Positions 19,101-26,622 of a stretch of DNA of 64,000 bases are shown piece after piece. The notes under the pieces are model-generated. The model was not told the origin of the DNA. It saw nothing but the letters and a program-made list of their open reading frames with translations, and made no database searches. The stretch is from an uncultured bacterium (GTDB lineage Bacteria; Verrucomicrobiota; Kiritimatiellia; RFP12; CAIWXQ01), in assembly GCA_903916675.1 (NCBI GenBank), contig CAIWXQ010000001.1:126217-190216 (forward strand), given 5' to 3'. A program made the position numbers and the translations under genes. Each line of letters starts with the position of its first letter. Position 1 is the stretch's first letter.

Positions 19101-21522
19101 GGGGAATCGCATCCGGGCCATAGACGGCGTTGGCTGCTAGTTGCGCCTCTGTCAGCGCGGTGTCCCAGATGCGCACTTCGTTGTAGCTGGCATTGGCGAA
19201 CTGGTCCCCGGACGGCACCCATTTGGACGTACCCAGCCACATGTTGTTCTGGATCAACTGCGACAGATCCCAGTCCACGCTCATGGATCCTGCCTTGCGC
19301 GTCGCCCCGCTGGCATCCTGCCTGTACCACTGCAGCAGCGTCTGTCCGCCGTCCCCGGCGCCGGGGGTGATTACCAGGGCGATGTGGTACTCGGTGTCCA
19401 ATTCATACGGCGCCATCGTGTTGTCCGCCACCTGCTCGCCACTGCCCCTATTCACGCTCACCCGATCCTGGTCATACGTGACGTCCTGCGTCCAGGACAT
19501 GAATATGAAGTTGTCCGTACTGTCGCCGAAATCGAAGATGCGGCTCCACCGCTGCACGGACCGCTGCGTGGCCCACAGTTCGATCGTTGCAGGCGCATCT
19601 GCCGCGTTCGGCAGGATGTTCGCGCCCAGCGAGATGTAGTCGGCCAAACCCCAGTCTCCGCCCGGCATGGTGATTTGATGATTGTCCCACGTGACGTGAC
19701 TGTCCGATCCCGCGACGACCGTGGCAGTCTGTCCGCCGACCGAGTCGCTGAGATCATTGTTGTTGAAGCTCCAGCGGTGACGCAGATGTGCTGTCACGCT
19801 GTCCGCCACTTTCAACGTGCCGCCCGCGACGCGCGTTGCGCCGGAGTAGGTGTTCGATCCGCCGAGCGTCCACGTGCCGGCGCCGGTCTTGGTCAGGCTG
19901 CCAGTCCCAACGATGGGGCCGCCATACGTCGTGTTGATTGCCTGATCCACGGTCAGTCCGGCGCCGCTGTTGGTGATGGCGCCGCCGTTGCCGGCAAGCG
20001 AACTGACCGTCAGCGGCAGGCCGTTCAGGTCCAGAGCGCCGCCCGCCATGGTCAACGCGGAATGATCCGGCAGCGCGGCCGCATTGGCCAGACGCAGCAG
20101 GCCGGCTTCGATCTGCAGGCCGCCCGCGTAGGAGTTTTCTCCTGACAGCGTCAGCGCGCCTGCGCCGCGCTTGGTCACACCACCCAGGCCTGAAATGACG
20201 TTTGCCCAGGTTTGCGCGTCGATGCGGTTGTAGACGAGCGCCCCATCGTTCGTCACGCTGCCGGACCCCAATTCGCCCGCGGCACCGCCTGTGCCGACCT
20301 TGAGCGTGCCGCTGCCGATTGAAATACCACCGGCCAGCGTATTCGGGCCGTTGAGAATGACGGTGCCGCCTTCGAGAATGGCCAGCGTGGCGTCACCCGT
20401 GCCGCTCTGCGTGAGAGCGCCACTCACGGTCAGCGTGTTGCCGCCGTAGACCTGCAACTGCATGCCATCCTGCATGTCCACATTGCTGACCACAATCCCG
20501 CCGCCGCGCGGGTTGATTTGCAGATCACTAGACGGCCAGATGCGGTTGGCCAGGTCAGCCTCGGATGTCAGCGTATTCCCATTCCACCCGTTGCCGTTCT
20601 CGAACTTCAGCAGACGGGTCTTGTCGCCGCACCAGGTCATCCCGTTTCCAATCCAGAACCCCAGCGTGATCTCGCCGAAATAGGAGTCTACGCCGCGCGC
20701 CGTGAGCGGCCGCTGGCGAACACAGGTGTTGTCCAGCCGAACATTGTCCCCCGGATTCGGAATTCCATTGTCCCAGTTGTCCGGATCGTCGATGGAATCC
20801 GAAGTTGTGCTGGCGCCGTTCCAGACGTGATCCTCGCCGTTCCACAAATTGGTGCCCCAGTTCCAGGTGAGCACGGCGCTGTTGGTCACTGTCATCACCA
20901 TGCTTGTGTTGACGCCGCTGACTGGCTCGTTGCCTGCCATCGACCAGCCTGTGCAGACGTAATGGTTGTTGCCGTCGATGTCGAAGGCGATCGCCGTATT
21001 GGTAATCACTGTTCCTGGCGCGTAGGTGTAGTTGCCGGGAGGCGGCGTGCAATTCCCGTGCGGCGATTGAATGACCAACGTGTATCCGCCGCTGCCGGTG
21101 ACGGCGTTCGTGGCGTTGCCACCGTCGCTGGCAAAGGCGATGTTGGCGCTGTAGCTATTCGTGTCGGGTGGCGTGAAGCCGACGACCACATTGGTCGTGA
21201 CCCAGCCTGCGAGATCGAACGTTGTATCCGAAAGGATAGCGAATGGCGCGGCAGGCTGGGCGATTGTCACGTGAATCGGCACGTCGCCCCAGTTGATGAG
21301 GGAGAAACTGGACTGGACTGTGGTGCCGGTTGCGACAGTGCCAAAGTCGATGCTCTGCACATCGTTGGCGTTGACCCGCAGCCAGCCCGGCCAGATCGCA
21401 TTTCCGCTGACCGCGCAGTTGGTGGTGCCGCCGTTGCTGGTGAACGTGATGCTCTGCGAGAACGGCCCAGCCCACGGCGGCGTGAAGGTGGCCCAAACCG
21501 TGCCGGTATGCCCAGCCGGCAC
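13102..21522 (-). CDS. Giant surface protein, C-terminal segment (PATR/LamG repeats)
   Basis: The 2,806-aa open frame is continuous with the segment ending at 21559; only one in-frame TAG separates them. In order it holds a choice-of-anchor D half-domain, an InlB-B-like repeat, autotransporter-associated beta-strand repeats (many GAGTLTLSGENTYAG-like units), three LamG-like domains each opening with HRWSFN and DSVGGQ, more PATR units and two further InlB-B-like domains. The C-terminal module (WWAAYVAGTNPTNPASVLAI, then YGLDSTTNLLKGF, ending in FYRLRV) is of a type common in Kiritimatiellota surface proteins. It is probably exported and displayed on the cell surface, but no adhesion target can be inferred. 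There is no Met at the natural junction, so translation would need readthrough or an internal start. Confidence 0.8.
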   Translation of the reverse strand: MPAGHTGTVWATFTPPWAGPFSQSITFTSNGGTTNCAVSGNAIWPGWLRVNANDVQSIDFGTVATGTTVQSSFSLINWGDVPIHVTIAQPAAPFAILSDTTFDLAGWVTTNVVVGFTPPDTNSYSANIAFASDGGNATNAVTGSGGYTLVIQSPHGNCTPPPGNYTYAPGTVITNTAIAFDIDGNNHYVCTGWSMAGNEPVSGVNTSMVMTVTNSAVLTWNWGTNLWNGEDHVWNGASTTSDSIDDPDNWDNGIPNPGDNVRLDNTCVRQRPLTARGVDSYFGEITLGFWIGNGMTWCGDKTRLLKFENGNGWNGNTLTSEADLANRIWPSSDLQINPRGGGIVVSNVDMQDGMQLQVYGGNTLTVSGALTQSGTGDATLAILEGGTVILNGPNTLAGGISIGSGTLKVGTGGAAGELGSGSVTNDGALVYNRIDAQTWANVISGLGGVTKRGAGALTLSGENSYAGGLQIEAGLLRLANAAALPDHSALTMAGGALDLNGLPLTVSSLAGNGGAITNSGAGLTVDQAINTTYGGPIVGTGSLTKTGAGTWTLGGSNTYSGATRVAGGTLKVADSVTAHLRHRWSFNNNDLSDSVGGQTATVVAGSDSHVTWDNHQITMPGGDWGLADYISLGANILPNAADAPATIELWATQRSVQRWSRIFDFGDSTDNFIFMSWTQDVTYDQDRVSVNRGSGEQVADNTMAPYELDTEYHIALVITPGAGDGGQTLLQWYRQDASGATRKAGSMSVDWDLSQLIQNNMWLGTSKWVPSGDQFANASYNEVRIWDTALTEAQLAANAVYGPDAIPQSVLPAATTVTISNSSVLDLSGASDQTVASLASTDGLGSQIILGAASLAVGDAGSTTFDGSISGPGTLIKRGAGTFTLSGANTCGATIVSNGVLVVSGAIGPGAVTVANSAGLGGTGIISGAVVSDGIVTLGDNATFWLLSLPSYAQHASAALNVKVGGTTSPGTDYDQLSVSGTTTLGGTLHVMLANSYTPSLGDAVVVVQAAAGVSGSFSAVDGPALAGGLSWYVTYESNTATLRVVHRDNQTIAFDPIADQDWSSPLTLQATASSGLPVLFTVLSGPATIADGSNVTFTAAGTITIVATQPGNIGYWPAPPMTNTFYAYGYFTLTVVSEHGTASPAPGDYTGVFSEAVLTNQVTPLEIAGNTHYYCRGWTLAGAIPASGTDSSMVMSMASDCVLTWLWATNYWNGTVQYWTGAGTAADTIDQSDNWSSWSPPSPGDNLNFSNTTGSRHNPTSNYGAASYFGNLISYDGAGGITWSGDKTWLLSFENNSDANPLAARADLSNRTGPDTDLAINPLGSGGVVVSNVDIQNGMTLQVNGANTLTVNGALTQSGPGNASLAMHGNGTVILNGSNAFAGGTWIDTGTLQIGTGGTSGELGLGPVTNNGALLYARSDAQTWANSISGTGWLEKLGNGTLTLSGENTYAGETRIAGGTLHLMPGVGTDLVTIVAPLPAATTVILSNSGVLDVGDVTNQTVVSIATDDPGSQLRLGTTGLDLTGDADTLFRGVISGIGGLTKHGAGMLTLAGDNTYGGVTRILEGTLQIGDNGAAGILSQGSVLDNGTLIFNRSGTQTWHNVISGTGDLTKLGAGTLTLDGASTYGGATRVAGGTLQLLPAASPHLVHRWSFNGDLRDSVGGQDATIVAGTDFHATTNANQVTLPGGNGDAADYISLGANILPDTYAGVTIELWASQLSVQTWSRIFDFGNDPWNRVMMSWTLDSNPNADRVEVSGAGGNTTDNTMSPYELGIEYHIAMVLTPGAGTARHQTLLQWYKMDASGNTLNSGSMLLDWSLANLNQNNMWLGAPKPYPWPSGEQNANASYNEVRIWDTALTASQLATNSVLGPDALPDPITLPPGAPLPAGTAITFSNGGALELSNGVVQTVASIASTDGLGSRIRLDDSLLAVGNGSDATFDGVISGDGSLIKRGDATLTLTGANTLAGDLVILRGAVQIGDSGTSGTLGLGHVLDDSTLIYNRQDAQTWSNVIVGVGSVEKRGAGTLTLAGANTYAGETRIAGGTLQLAPALSAHLLHRWSFNGDLGDSVGGQPAAIVRGTTAHAATNAAQVTLPGGNWGEADYISLGANILPHTADSATTIELWATQHSVQNWSRILDFGSASWDCLFMSWTQGTDYNSDDVWFDWYSAGNTMAPYTTNVEYHIALVITPGAGDSGQTLLQWYKMDAAGTTLGTGSMSVMRTLDQLGQNNMWLGASESGPTGDQTANASYNEVRIWDLALTEAQLAANSVLGPDALPAPAALPLVSPLPATTVVTLSNGGALNLGNIATQAVARVSTTDGSGSRIAIGGSTLMAGDWWDTTFDGVFDGTGNFVKRGFGTLTLSGTNPFGGHLTVDTGTLQVNGAQGASAVSVTAGATLSGSGAIGGAVTCDGTVAPGSRDTIGTLAVTNCTLNNSGALHIRVGGAETAGVDYDRLRVSGSAQLDGTLYMEIVNGYTLRSNNVFTVLQADGGVSGRFYAVVPAPDDPTLSWHVHYGPTSVQLSLVTNYVLQVVSDAGDAAPAPGLHGYLPGTVLTNIAITPYTQGNTQYVCRGWTLSGGTTAAGAGASMVMTVTGDATLTWLWQTNYWLATAAGLNGSVSVASGWQTMGVTTAVTATAAQYYHFTNWTGSASANANPLFLVMNVPQSVAANFAPDMTSSAPVPVPHWWLAQYGCTSNFEVVVTNAANANKMPWWAAYVAGTNPTNPASVLAITNLVIVPGIRNTLTWPSVAGRMYGLDSTTNLLKGFTPLSNATNLPATPPVNVYTNTSGSLPAKLFYRLRVWMAP
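14670..15365 (-). repeat. LamG-block intragenic repeat, copy 3
   Basis: One of three paralogous blocks of about 700 bp in the giant gene. All share recognisable DNA such as the segment encoding SYNEVRIWD and the one encoding LHRWSFN. They arose by internal duplication. Confidence 0.75.
15880..16590 (-). repeat. LamG-block intragenic repeat, copy 2
   Basis: Second paralogous LamG block of the giant gene, encoding VHRWSFNGDLRDSVGGQ through ASYNEVRIWDTALTASQL. Confidence 0.75.
19100..19800 (-). repeat. LamG-block intragenic repeat, copy 1
   Basis: First paralogous LamG block of the giant gene, encoding LRHRWSFNNNDLSDSVGGQ through ASYNEVRIWDTALTEAQL. The copies have diverged, so collapse in assembly is unlikely to explain the reading-frame breaks elsewhere. 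Confidence 0.75.
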
Positions 21523-21558
21523 ACTGTAGGTTTCGCTTCCCGGGACGATGGCGTACGG

Positions 21559-23934
21559 CTAGCCAGTGCCAGCGGTACCTGTCAGCGTCTGCCCTCCCGT
21601 GTTAACAACCGAGAACGCCATCGACGTCGCCTGCCCGACAACGACCGTGCCATAATCCAGGCTGGCAGGCGTGACCGAGAGCGCCGGCGGCAGGTTGGTG
21701 ATCCAGAGCCAGGTCAGCACGGCATTGTTGGTCTGCGTCATCACCAGGCGATTGGTCGTTCCCGCCACCGGGTCGTTGCCGGCCAGCGTCCAGCCGGCGC
21801 AGACGTACTGGGTTCCGCCGAGCATCACCGACGAAGTCACGCTGTTGGTCAGGAGGGTTGCCGACAGGTTCGTGTAGACGCCGGGAGCCGGTGTGGCTGT
21901 GCCGTGATCGCTGCCAATAGTCAGGGTCAGGATTGAGCGGACATTGAACGTGTTCGTCACCGACAGCGCCGGATAGTGGTTGAGGTCCCCGGCCTGCGAC
22001 GCCACGATGGTAACCATCCCGCCCGCCGTGAAGGATACATTGGTGCCGTTGCTGATCGTCGCAGGACCCGAAGACACGGCAAAGGAGACCGGCAGGCCGG
22101 AACTGACCGTGGCCTGCAGGACCAGGTGATTGGTGATCACTTGTTCGGCAATGGAACTGAACGTAATCGTCTGATAGCCCTGACTGATGGCCACCGCACA
22201 TGTGCTGGTGCTGCCGTTGAAATTGCCGTTACCGGTAAATGCGGCTGTGAGCGTGTGACTGCCGAAAGGAAGGGTGGTGGCACAGAAGAGCGCCGTGGCG
22301 CTGGGCCCGCTCCCGAAGAGGGCGTTGGTGCTCAGGGGCGTGCCTGCGTCCAGGAAGACCACGTTGCCCCAGGGCGTCGCCGAATTGCCGATGTTCGTCA
22401 CCATAGCCACGACGTTGACGGGTTGCCCGTAGGGTGATGCATTCGGGTAGGCGCTGACCGTCAAGGCCGTGTCGACGGGCACAGTGGTCGCCCGGAGGCA
22501 GGCCGCGAAGGGCGACACCTTGCCGCCTGCGAACGTGAAACCTCCGCCGACAAAGAGGTTGGTTGAAGGGTCCATCGCGAGCGCCAAGACTCCGCCATCC
22601 ACACTCGACGCGATTGACGACCATACGCTGCCGTCCCACTTCGCCAGGTAGTTGGCCACTTCGCCGTCTGCTATGGTAAATATGCCGCCCACATAGAGAT
22701 CGTTGCCACTGACCGCCAGCGCACGGACGCCGTCATATGACCTGAACACCAAACTCAAGCCCGCACCCAGGGCCGACCAACTGCTTCCATCCCATTTGGC
22801 GATCTTCCTGATTGAGGCGCCGCCGGCCGTGTAGAAACTGCCCCCCACATACAGATTGGTGCCGCTGACCGCCAACGCAAAGACGAAGTAGTTCACGCCG
22901 TTGGCGCCCCCTGATCCCAGGGAGGACCACGCGCTGCCATCCCACTTAGCCACGTTATTGGCTGCGTTTCCGCCGGCCTTGGTGAAAAAGCCGCCGGCGT
23001 AGAGATTGGTTCCGCTGCTTGCCAACGCATAGACGGTGCCGAGCACGCCAGCGCCCAGACCTGACCATGTGCTGCCGTTCCACCGGGCCATGTTGGTTGC
23101 GGCGCTGCCGCCCGCCGTGGAGAAGGATCCGCCGACATAGAGGTTTCCAGACCCGTCGTACGCGAGCGCATTGACGGTGCCCCCCACTCCGGAACCCAGG
23201 GCTGTCCACGCGCTGCCATCCCACCTGGCCACGCGACTGGCAGCGCTTCCGCCTGCGTTGGTGAAGGCGCCGCCGGCGTAGAGGCTGCCTGATCCGTCCC
23301 ATGCCAACGCATTGACGGTGTCGTTCATGCCCGACCCCAGAGGCGACCACCCGCTGCCGTTCCACCGGGCCACGCGATTCACGATGCTCCCGCCTGCGCT
23401 GGTGAAAGACCCGCCTGCATAGAGGTTGCCCGCCCCGTCGAACACCATGGCATCGACGGTGCCGTTCAGTTCGACCTTCGTGGGCGCCCACGCGCTGCCA
23501 TACCACCGGGCAAAGTTACCGGCCGGCTGCCCGCCTGCCATGTAGAAGCTTCCACCCGCGTAGAGATTGGCGCCATTGATTGCCAGCGCATAGACGCCAC
23601 CATCCACGCCCGACCCAAAAGCCGACCAAGCCGTGCCGTCCCACTTGGCCACATAGTTCGCCGGCACTCCGCCCGCGCTGGTGAACACGCCGCCCGCATA
23701 GAGGCTGCCCGATCCATCCGCCGTCAGTGAATACACCCAGTTATTCACGCCGGCCCCCACGGTCGACCATGCCCTGCCGTTCCATCTGGCCACGTGGTTG
23801 AAACCATACTGAAAGCCGGACGAGGTGTAGATCTGGGTGAACTCCCCGCCGACATACAGGTTTGTCCCGCTGACGGCCAGGGCGTGGACCTTGTCGTACG
23901 GCCCCCCCTCCGCCCAGCGCCGACCAGGCTGCAC
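21559..23934 (-). CDS. Giant surface protein, middle segment (WDG repeats, Ig-like)
   Basis: This is the middle part of the same gene. True coding sequence in this frame starts near 23907; the first dozen residues shown by the open frame are out-of-frame sequence. It contains about nine of the roughly 48-residue repeats with a core like VAKWDGSAWSSLG followed by ALAVSGTNLYVGG. An Ig-like repeat domain (about LTVSAYPNASPYGQPVNVVA) and another beta-sandwich (YQTITFSSIAEQV) follow, then an InlB-B-like domain and the start of a choice-of-anchor D domain cut by TAG at 21559-21561. The next codons of the same frame continue the domain (PYAIVPGSETYSVPAG), so the stop is a point mutation or error inside a domain. 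Confidence 0.75.
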   Translation of the reverse strand: MQPGRRWAEGGPYDKVHALAVSGTNLYVGGEFTQIYTSSGFQYGFNHVARWNGRAWSTVGAGVNNWVYSLTADGSGSLYAGGVFTSAGGVPANYVAKWDGTAWSAFGSGVDGGVYALAINGANLYAGGSFYMAGGQPAGNFARWYGSAWAPTKVELNGTVDAMVFDGAGNLYAGGSFTSAGGSIVNRVARWNGSGWSPLGSGMNDTVNALAWDGSGSLYAGGAFTNAGGSAASRVARWDGSAWTALGSGVGGTVNALAYDGSGNLYVGGSFSTAGGSAATNMARWNGSTWSGLGAGVLGTVYALASSGTNLYAGGFFTKAGGNAANNVAKWDGSAWSSLGSGGANGVNYFVFALAVSGTNLYVGGSFYTAGGASIRKIAKWDGSSWSALGAGLSLVFRSYDGVRALAVSGNDLYVGGIFTIADGEVANYLAKWDGSVWSSIASSVDGGVLALAMDPSTNLFVGGGFTFAGGKVSPFAACLRATTVPVDTALTVSAYPNASPYGQPVNVVAMVTNIGNSATPWGNVVFLDAGTPLSTNALFGSGPSATALFCATTLPFGSHTLTAAFTGNGNFNGSTSTCAVAISQGYQTITFSSIAEQVITNHLVLQATVSSGLPVSFAVSSGPATISNGTNVSFTAGGMVTIVASQAGDLNHYPALSVTNTFNVRSILTLTIGSDHGTATPAPGVYTNLSATLLTNSVTSSVMLGGTQYVCAGWTLAGNDPVAGTTNRLVMTQTNNAVLTWLWITNLPPALSVTPASLDYGTVVVGQATSMAFSVVNTGGQTLTGTAGTG

Positions 23935-25234
23935 CGTCCCACTTGGCCAGGTTGTAGCAGAGATTTGTGCCTATATAGGTGTTGAAGTAGCCACCCGCAT
24001 ACAGGCCGCCCGCACCGTCCACTGCCAACGCATAGATGCCGCCAACCCACGCCCCCAGCGGCGACCAGTTGCTGCCGTCCCATTTGGCCACACCGCTGGC
24101 TGCATTCCCGCCGGCCTTGTTGAAGTAGCCGCCGGCGTAGAGGCTGGTTCCGTCAACCGCCAGCGCGTAGACCACATTGTCCATTCCCGATCCCACCGCC
24201 GACCACACCGTCCCGTTCCACCGGGCGATGTAACTGGCGGCCACGCCGCCGGCTATGGTGAATGTGCCACCCGCATAGAGATTGCCGGCCCCGTCCAGCG
24301 CCAACGCATTGACAGCATTGTTCACGCCCGGCCCCAGCGGCGACCAGTTGCTGCCGTCCCACTTGGCCACGTTGTTGGCTGCCACGCTCCCGGCCACCGT
24401 AAAGGTGCCACCGGCATAGACGCTGCCCGCACCATCCACGACGACGGCACTGATCCCGCCATTGACGCCGTTAATTCCGCCCAGGCTAGTCCAGTTCGCG
24501 TCGCTGTACGTGGGGTCGATCCGCACGGGATACACGGCCAGTGCATCATCCACCACGATGGCCAGTCGATTGGATGCCGACACCGTGAAATGGGCGGCGA
24601 GTGCGCGGTTCTGCGCGTCCACGGCCTGCAGGCGGGTGTAGGCCAGTTTGCGTTCGGAACCGTCGAGCACGAGTTGCACACCGTCGCCGGCTGCTTCTGC
24701 CCGGGCGCCGGCCAGCGCCAAGTCCACGCGCAGCGCGCCGGCACCAGCAGGACGGTCCGGCACCACGAAATCCTGTCGCACGCCGCCCACGCTCACCGAG
24801 TACTCTTCGGTCAGGCCGGGACGCACCCAGCGCGCCAAATTCTCCGTTGTCCGCACGTCGCCCCTGGCTGCCAGTGCGGCGGGGTCGCCACGCTCCCTTC
24901 CCACGGCTTCCGCGCGCAGACAGAATCGGGCCGACGGCTGATTCGAGACTGTGGAGGTCAGCCACAGCCCTTTTGGCGTGGCCTGCCCGTCGAGGTTCTG
25001 GAATGCGCAGCGCAGCCACGCGCCGTCAACCGTGGCCTGCACGGCCAACCCGTCGCCATGGTATTGCTTTCCGGCCGCATCCCCGAGTTGGCTCAGGGGG
25101 ATGGCATGGGAAACGCCGCCATCGCCGCATCCTGTCAATCCCGTGCCCGCCTCTGCCGCGACGCGCCCCACCAGAAGGAGCGACACCGCGACAACCAGAT
25201 TGACCCTGCGCACACCCCGCGTCATTGTTCTCAT
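23741..25234 (-). CDS. Giant surface protein, N-terminal segment (signal peptide, WDG repeats)
   Basis: This is the N-terminal part of the giant gene. The ATG at 25234 gives a signal peptide (TRGVRRVNLVVAVSLLLVG, cleaved near AEAG); the open frame extends to 25303. A conserved beta-rich N-terminal domain of about 230 residues follows (ending near VYPVRIDPTYSDANW), then four WDG-type repeats. The frame slips at a G7 tract (C7 on the plus strand, 23902-23908): removing one G joins WSALGGGG to PYDKVHALAVSG, the correct continuation of the repeat. Downstream of the slip this frame runs out at 23741 as nonsense. With one base removed, 25234-13102 is an exact multiple of three. Confidence 0.75.
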   Translation of the reverse strand: MRTMTRGVRRVNLVVAVSLLLVGRVAAEAGTGLTGCGDGGVSHAIPLSQLGDAAGKQYHGDGLAVQATVDGAWLRCAFQNLDGQATPKGLWLTSTVSNQPSARFCLRAEAVGRERGDPAALAARGDVRTTENLARWVRPGLTEEYSVSVGGVRQDFVVPDRPAGAGALRVDLALAGARAEAAGDGVQLVLDGSERKLAYTRLQAVDAQNRALAAHFTVSASNRLAIVVDDALAVYPVRIDPTYSDANWTSLGGINGVNGGISAVVVDGAGSVYAGGTFTVAGSVAANNVAKWDGSNWSPLGPGVNNAVNALALDGAGNLYAGGTFTIAGGVAASYIARWNGTVWSAVGSGMDNVVYALAVDGTSLYAGGYFNKAGGNAASGVAKWDGSNWSPLGAWVGGIYALAVDGAGGLYAGGYFNTYIGTNLCYNLAKWDGAAWSALGGGGAVRQGPRPGRQRDKPVCRRGVHPDLHLVRLSVWFQPRGQMERQGMVDRGGRRE

Positions 25235-25305
25235 GCCCGCCGCCCCCTTGTCCCGCGCATGCCACTCAGTCCCATTGCCCATAATTACGCATAATACTAT
25301 CATAT

Positions 25306-25315
25306 GGGGGGGGGG
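25306..25315 (-). promoter_or_regulatory. Homopolymeric C10 tract upstream of the giant surface-protein gene
   Basis: Ten consecutive G on the plus strand (C10 on the coding strand) lie 72 bp upstream of the chosen ATG at 25234. An A/T-rich stretch resembling a -10 region (ATGATAGTATTATG) lies between the tract and the gene. Such tracts in surface-protein promoters often drive phase variation. The promoter assignment is an inference. Confidence 0.5.
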
Positions 25316-25717
25316 TGCTGAAGCCTCTTTCTCAAGTTAGAAATTCATGCGGGCAGGGTCGGTAAGCAAGCGCCCTGACAGCCATCCTGCCCACCTTGTC
25401 CGGCCTGCAGGGGCGAGTTGCTGTGAACAGGACAGCTTTCCCCGCTGCTGGCAGACTTTTCACCGAGTATTACGACTGCCAACCGGTTTCTGCGGGTGTG
25501 CCCGTGTCAGCCAGATAGCGAGTTCTTCTTCATTTGCCGGCTGCCACCGCGCTGCTTGTCCAATCTCCCCGATGGTATCCCCACCCGGGGGCGCGGGCGT
25601 CCCGCCCCTGCCGCATCCTTGACACACGCCACGCAGGAACGTACCGTTGTCACGAAATGTGATCCTGTGTGCTTGCGAATCGGAAACCCGGAAAGTCTGA
25701 GTGGCGGTCGAGATCAC
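25316..25717. other. Intergenic region without a recognisable gene
   Basis: About 400 bp between the giant gene and the next cassette. No convincing ORF is seen. It contains a GC-rich direct/inverted segment near 25575-25612 (CCCGGGGGCGCGGGCGTCCC) of the style of dispersed repeats. A short GTGATC/GATCAC inverted repeat (25661-25666 with 25712-25717) sits immediately before a perfect R' box and may be the worn stem of an attC site. Confidence 0.4.
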
Positions 25718-25724
25718 GTTGGGC
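25718..25724 (+). other. Integron-type core site (R' box) opening a cassette
   Basis: GTTGGGC matches GTTRRRY exactly and lies 12 nt before the start of the lipoprotein gene. No well-paired attC arms are visible upstream, so this is only the core site. Confidence 0.45.
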
Positions 25725-25736
25725 CGAGATCATGCA

Positions 25737-26267
25737 ATGAAGATGATCATCTTTGCGATGGCTTTCGCGTTCGCCGGTTGCTCCAGACCGGTTACGCCGG
25801 CGCATCCGGAAGGACTGGGCCAGACGGGGATGACAAAAGCGGAGGCGAAGCACTGGCCGCCAGATAACCCATTCTATCCAATCGACGGAGTCGTCATTAG
25901 GGAAGTGTTGCTCGATACGTCTGATCATGATGAGTTCCATGGAGACGGGACAACTCTCAAAGTCTACAGGGTGTCCGTTACTCATGGCGTCAATGCACTG
26001 CTCGCCAACAACCGAATCCGGCACAGTCGGATTTGGGTTGCACGCCCATTCGACGAGAAGACAATGGAAGCTCTGGAGTTCTTGTCGAAGTGGACAACCA
26101 CCACGAAAGTCGCCCCATTCATGCGGCAGATGCTATCCAGCGATGATTTGTATGTTGCATACGATACACTGCAACGCGATACCGATTTGAAGCGAGTCAC
26201 CGACGCGGCACTGTGGCTGTTTGCGCCAAGCCAAAATCTGCTCGTGTTCATTCAGGTGAATACATGA
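25737..26267 (+). CDS. Cassette-encoded lipoprotein, hypothetical
   Basis: The product is 176 aa. The ATG at 25737 starts a lipoprotein signal peptide (MKMIIFAMAFAFAGCSRP) with lipobox AFAGC, so it is probably membrane-anchored outside the cytoplasm. The mature part is mixed alpha/beta with no recognised domain. The ORF extends upstream to 25701, but those residues would destroy the signal peptide. It is flanked by a GTTGGGC core site before and an attC-like site 7 nt after its stop, and it lies on the same strand as the other cassettes. Confidence 0.7.
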   Translation: MKMIIFAMAFAFAGCSRPVTPAHPEGLGQTGMTKAEAKHWPPDNPFYPIDGVVIREVLLDTSDHDEFHGDGTTLKVYRVSVTHGVNALLANNRIRHSRIWVARPFDEKTMEALEFLSKWTTTTKVAPFMRQMLSSDDLYVAYDTLQRDTDLKRVTDAALWLFAPSQNLLVFIQVNT

Positions 26268-26274
26268 TCGCAAG

Positions 26275-26373
26275 AATAACGCCCCACTACGGCCTGGTGC
26301 TGACCGCTGCCAGCATTGGACCGCTCGGAGTTGCAGGCATATACGCAGCGGCAGCACAGGCCTGACGTTCGAT
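26275..26373 (+). other. attC-like integron site B
   Basis: R'' is degenerate (GAATAAC, 26275-26281). The arms are excellent: GGCCTGgTGCTGaCCGC on the left pairs over 15 bp with GCGGCAGCACAGGCC on the right (26347-26361), leaving only the two lower-case bases extrahelical. The R' box GTTCGAT (26367-26373) opens the next cassette and is exactly complementary to the R'' box ATCGAAC at that cassette's own end (26623-26629). Confidence 0.85.
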
Positions 26374-26399
26374 GAAGATGAGGGAAGGGGAATCGAGGG

Positions 26400-26621
26400 A
26401 TGAGCGCCATTGTATTGCTTCTGCCGTTGCTTTGCCTGGTGTTTGGCATTGGCGGGACCGTCCTCTGGATCTGGATGATTGTGGACTGCGCGACCCAGGA
26501 GAAGTCCGAAGGAAACGAGAAGCTGATCTGGATCCTGATCATCGTCCTGACCCACTGGATTGGCGCGTTGATCTATCTTCTTGTACGGCGACCCAAGCGC
26601 ATGCAGGAACTGGGAAGATGA
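26400..26621 (+). CDS. Cassette-encoded PLDc_N domain membrane protein
   Basis: The 73-aa product has two transmembrane helices separated by a short polar loop: LLLPLLCLVFGIGGTVLWIW, then VDCATQEKSEGNEK, then LIWILIIVLTHWIGALIYLL, ending in a basic tail (VRRPKRMQ). This pattern, including D before the loop and H-W-x-G in helix 2, matches the PLDc_N family (phospholipase D-nuclease N-terminal domain), which often occurs as small stand-alone proteins of unknown role. GAGGG lies directly before the ATG. The cassette boundaries are clean on both sides. Confidence 0.8.
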   Translation: MSAIVLLLPLLCLVFGIGGTVLWIWMIVDCATQEKSEGNEKLIWILIIVLTHWIGALIYLLVRRPKRMQELGR

Positions 26622-26622
26622 C

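Noticed and set aside
13102-21522. CRISPR-like or satellite array in the repeat-rich 13-21 kb region
   Set aside because: The repeats are diverged, coding, of variable spacing, and encode PATR and LamG units; there are no constant spacers or direct repeats.
16717-21936. Several long plus-strand open frames opposite the giant surface-protein gene
   Set aside because: They result from the GC-rich repeat codons on the minus strand; the peptides are repetitive and lack domains.
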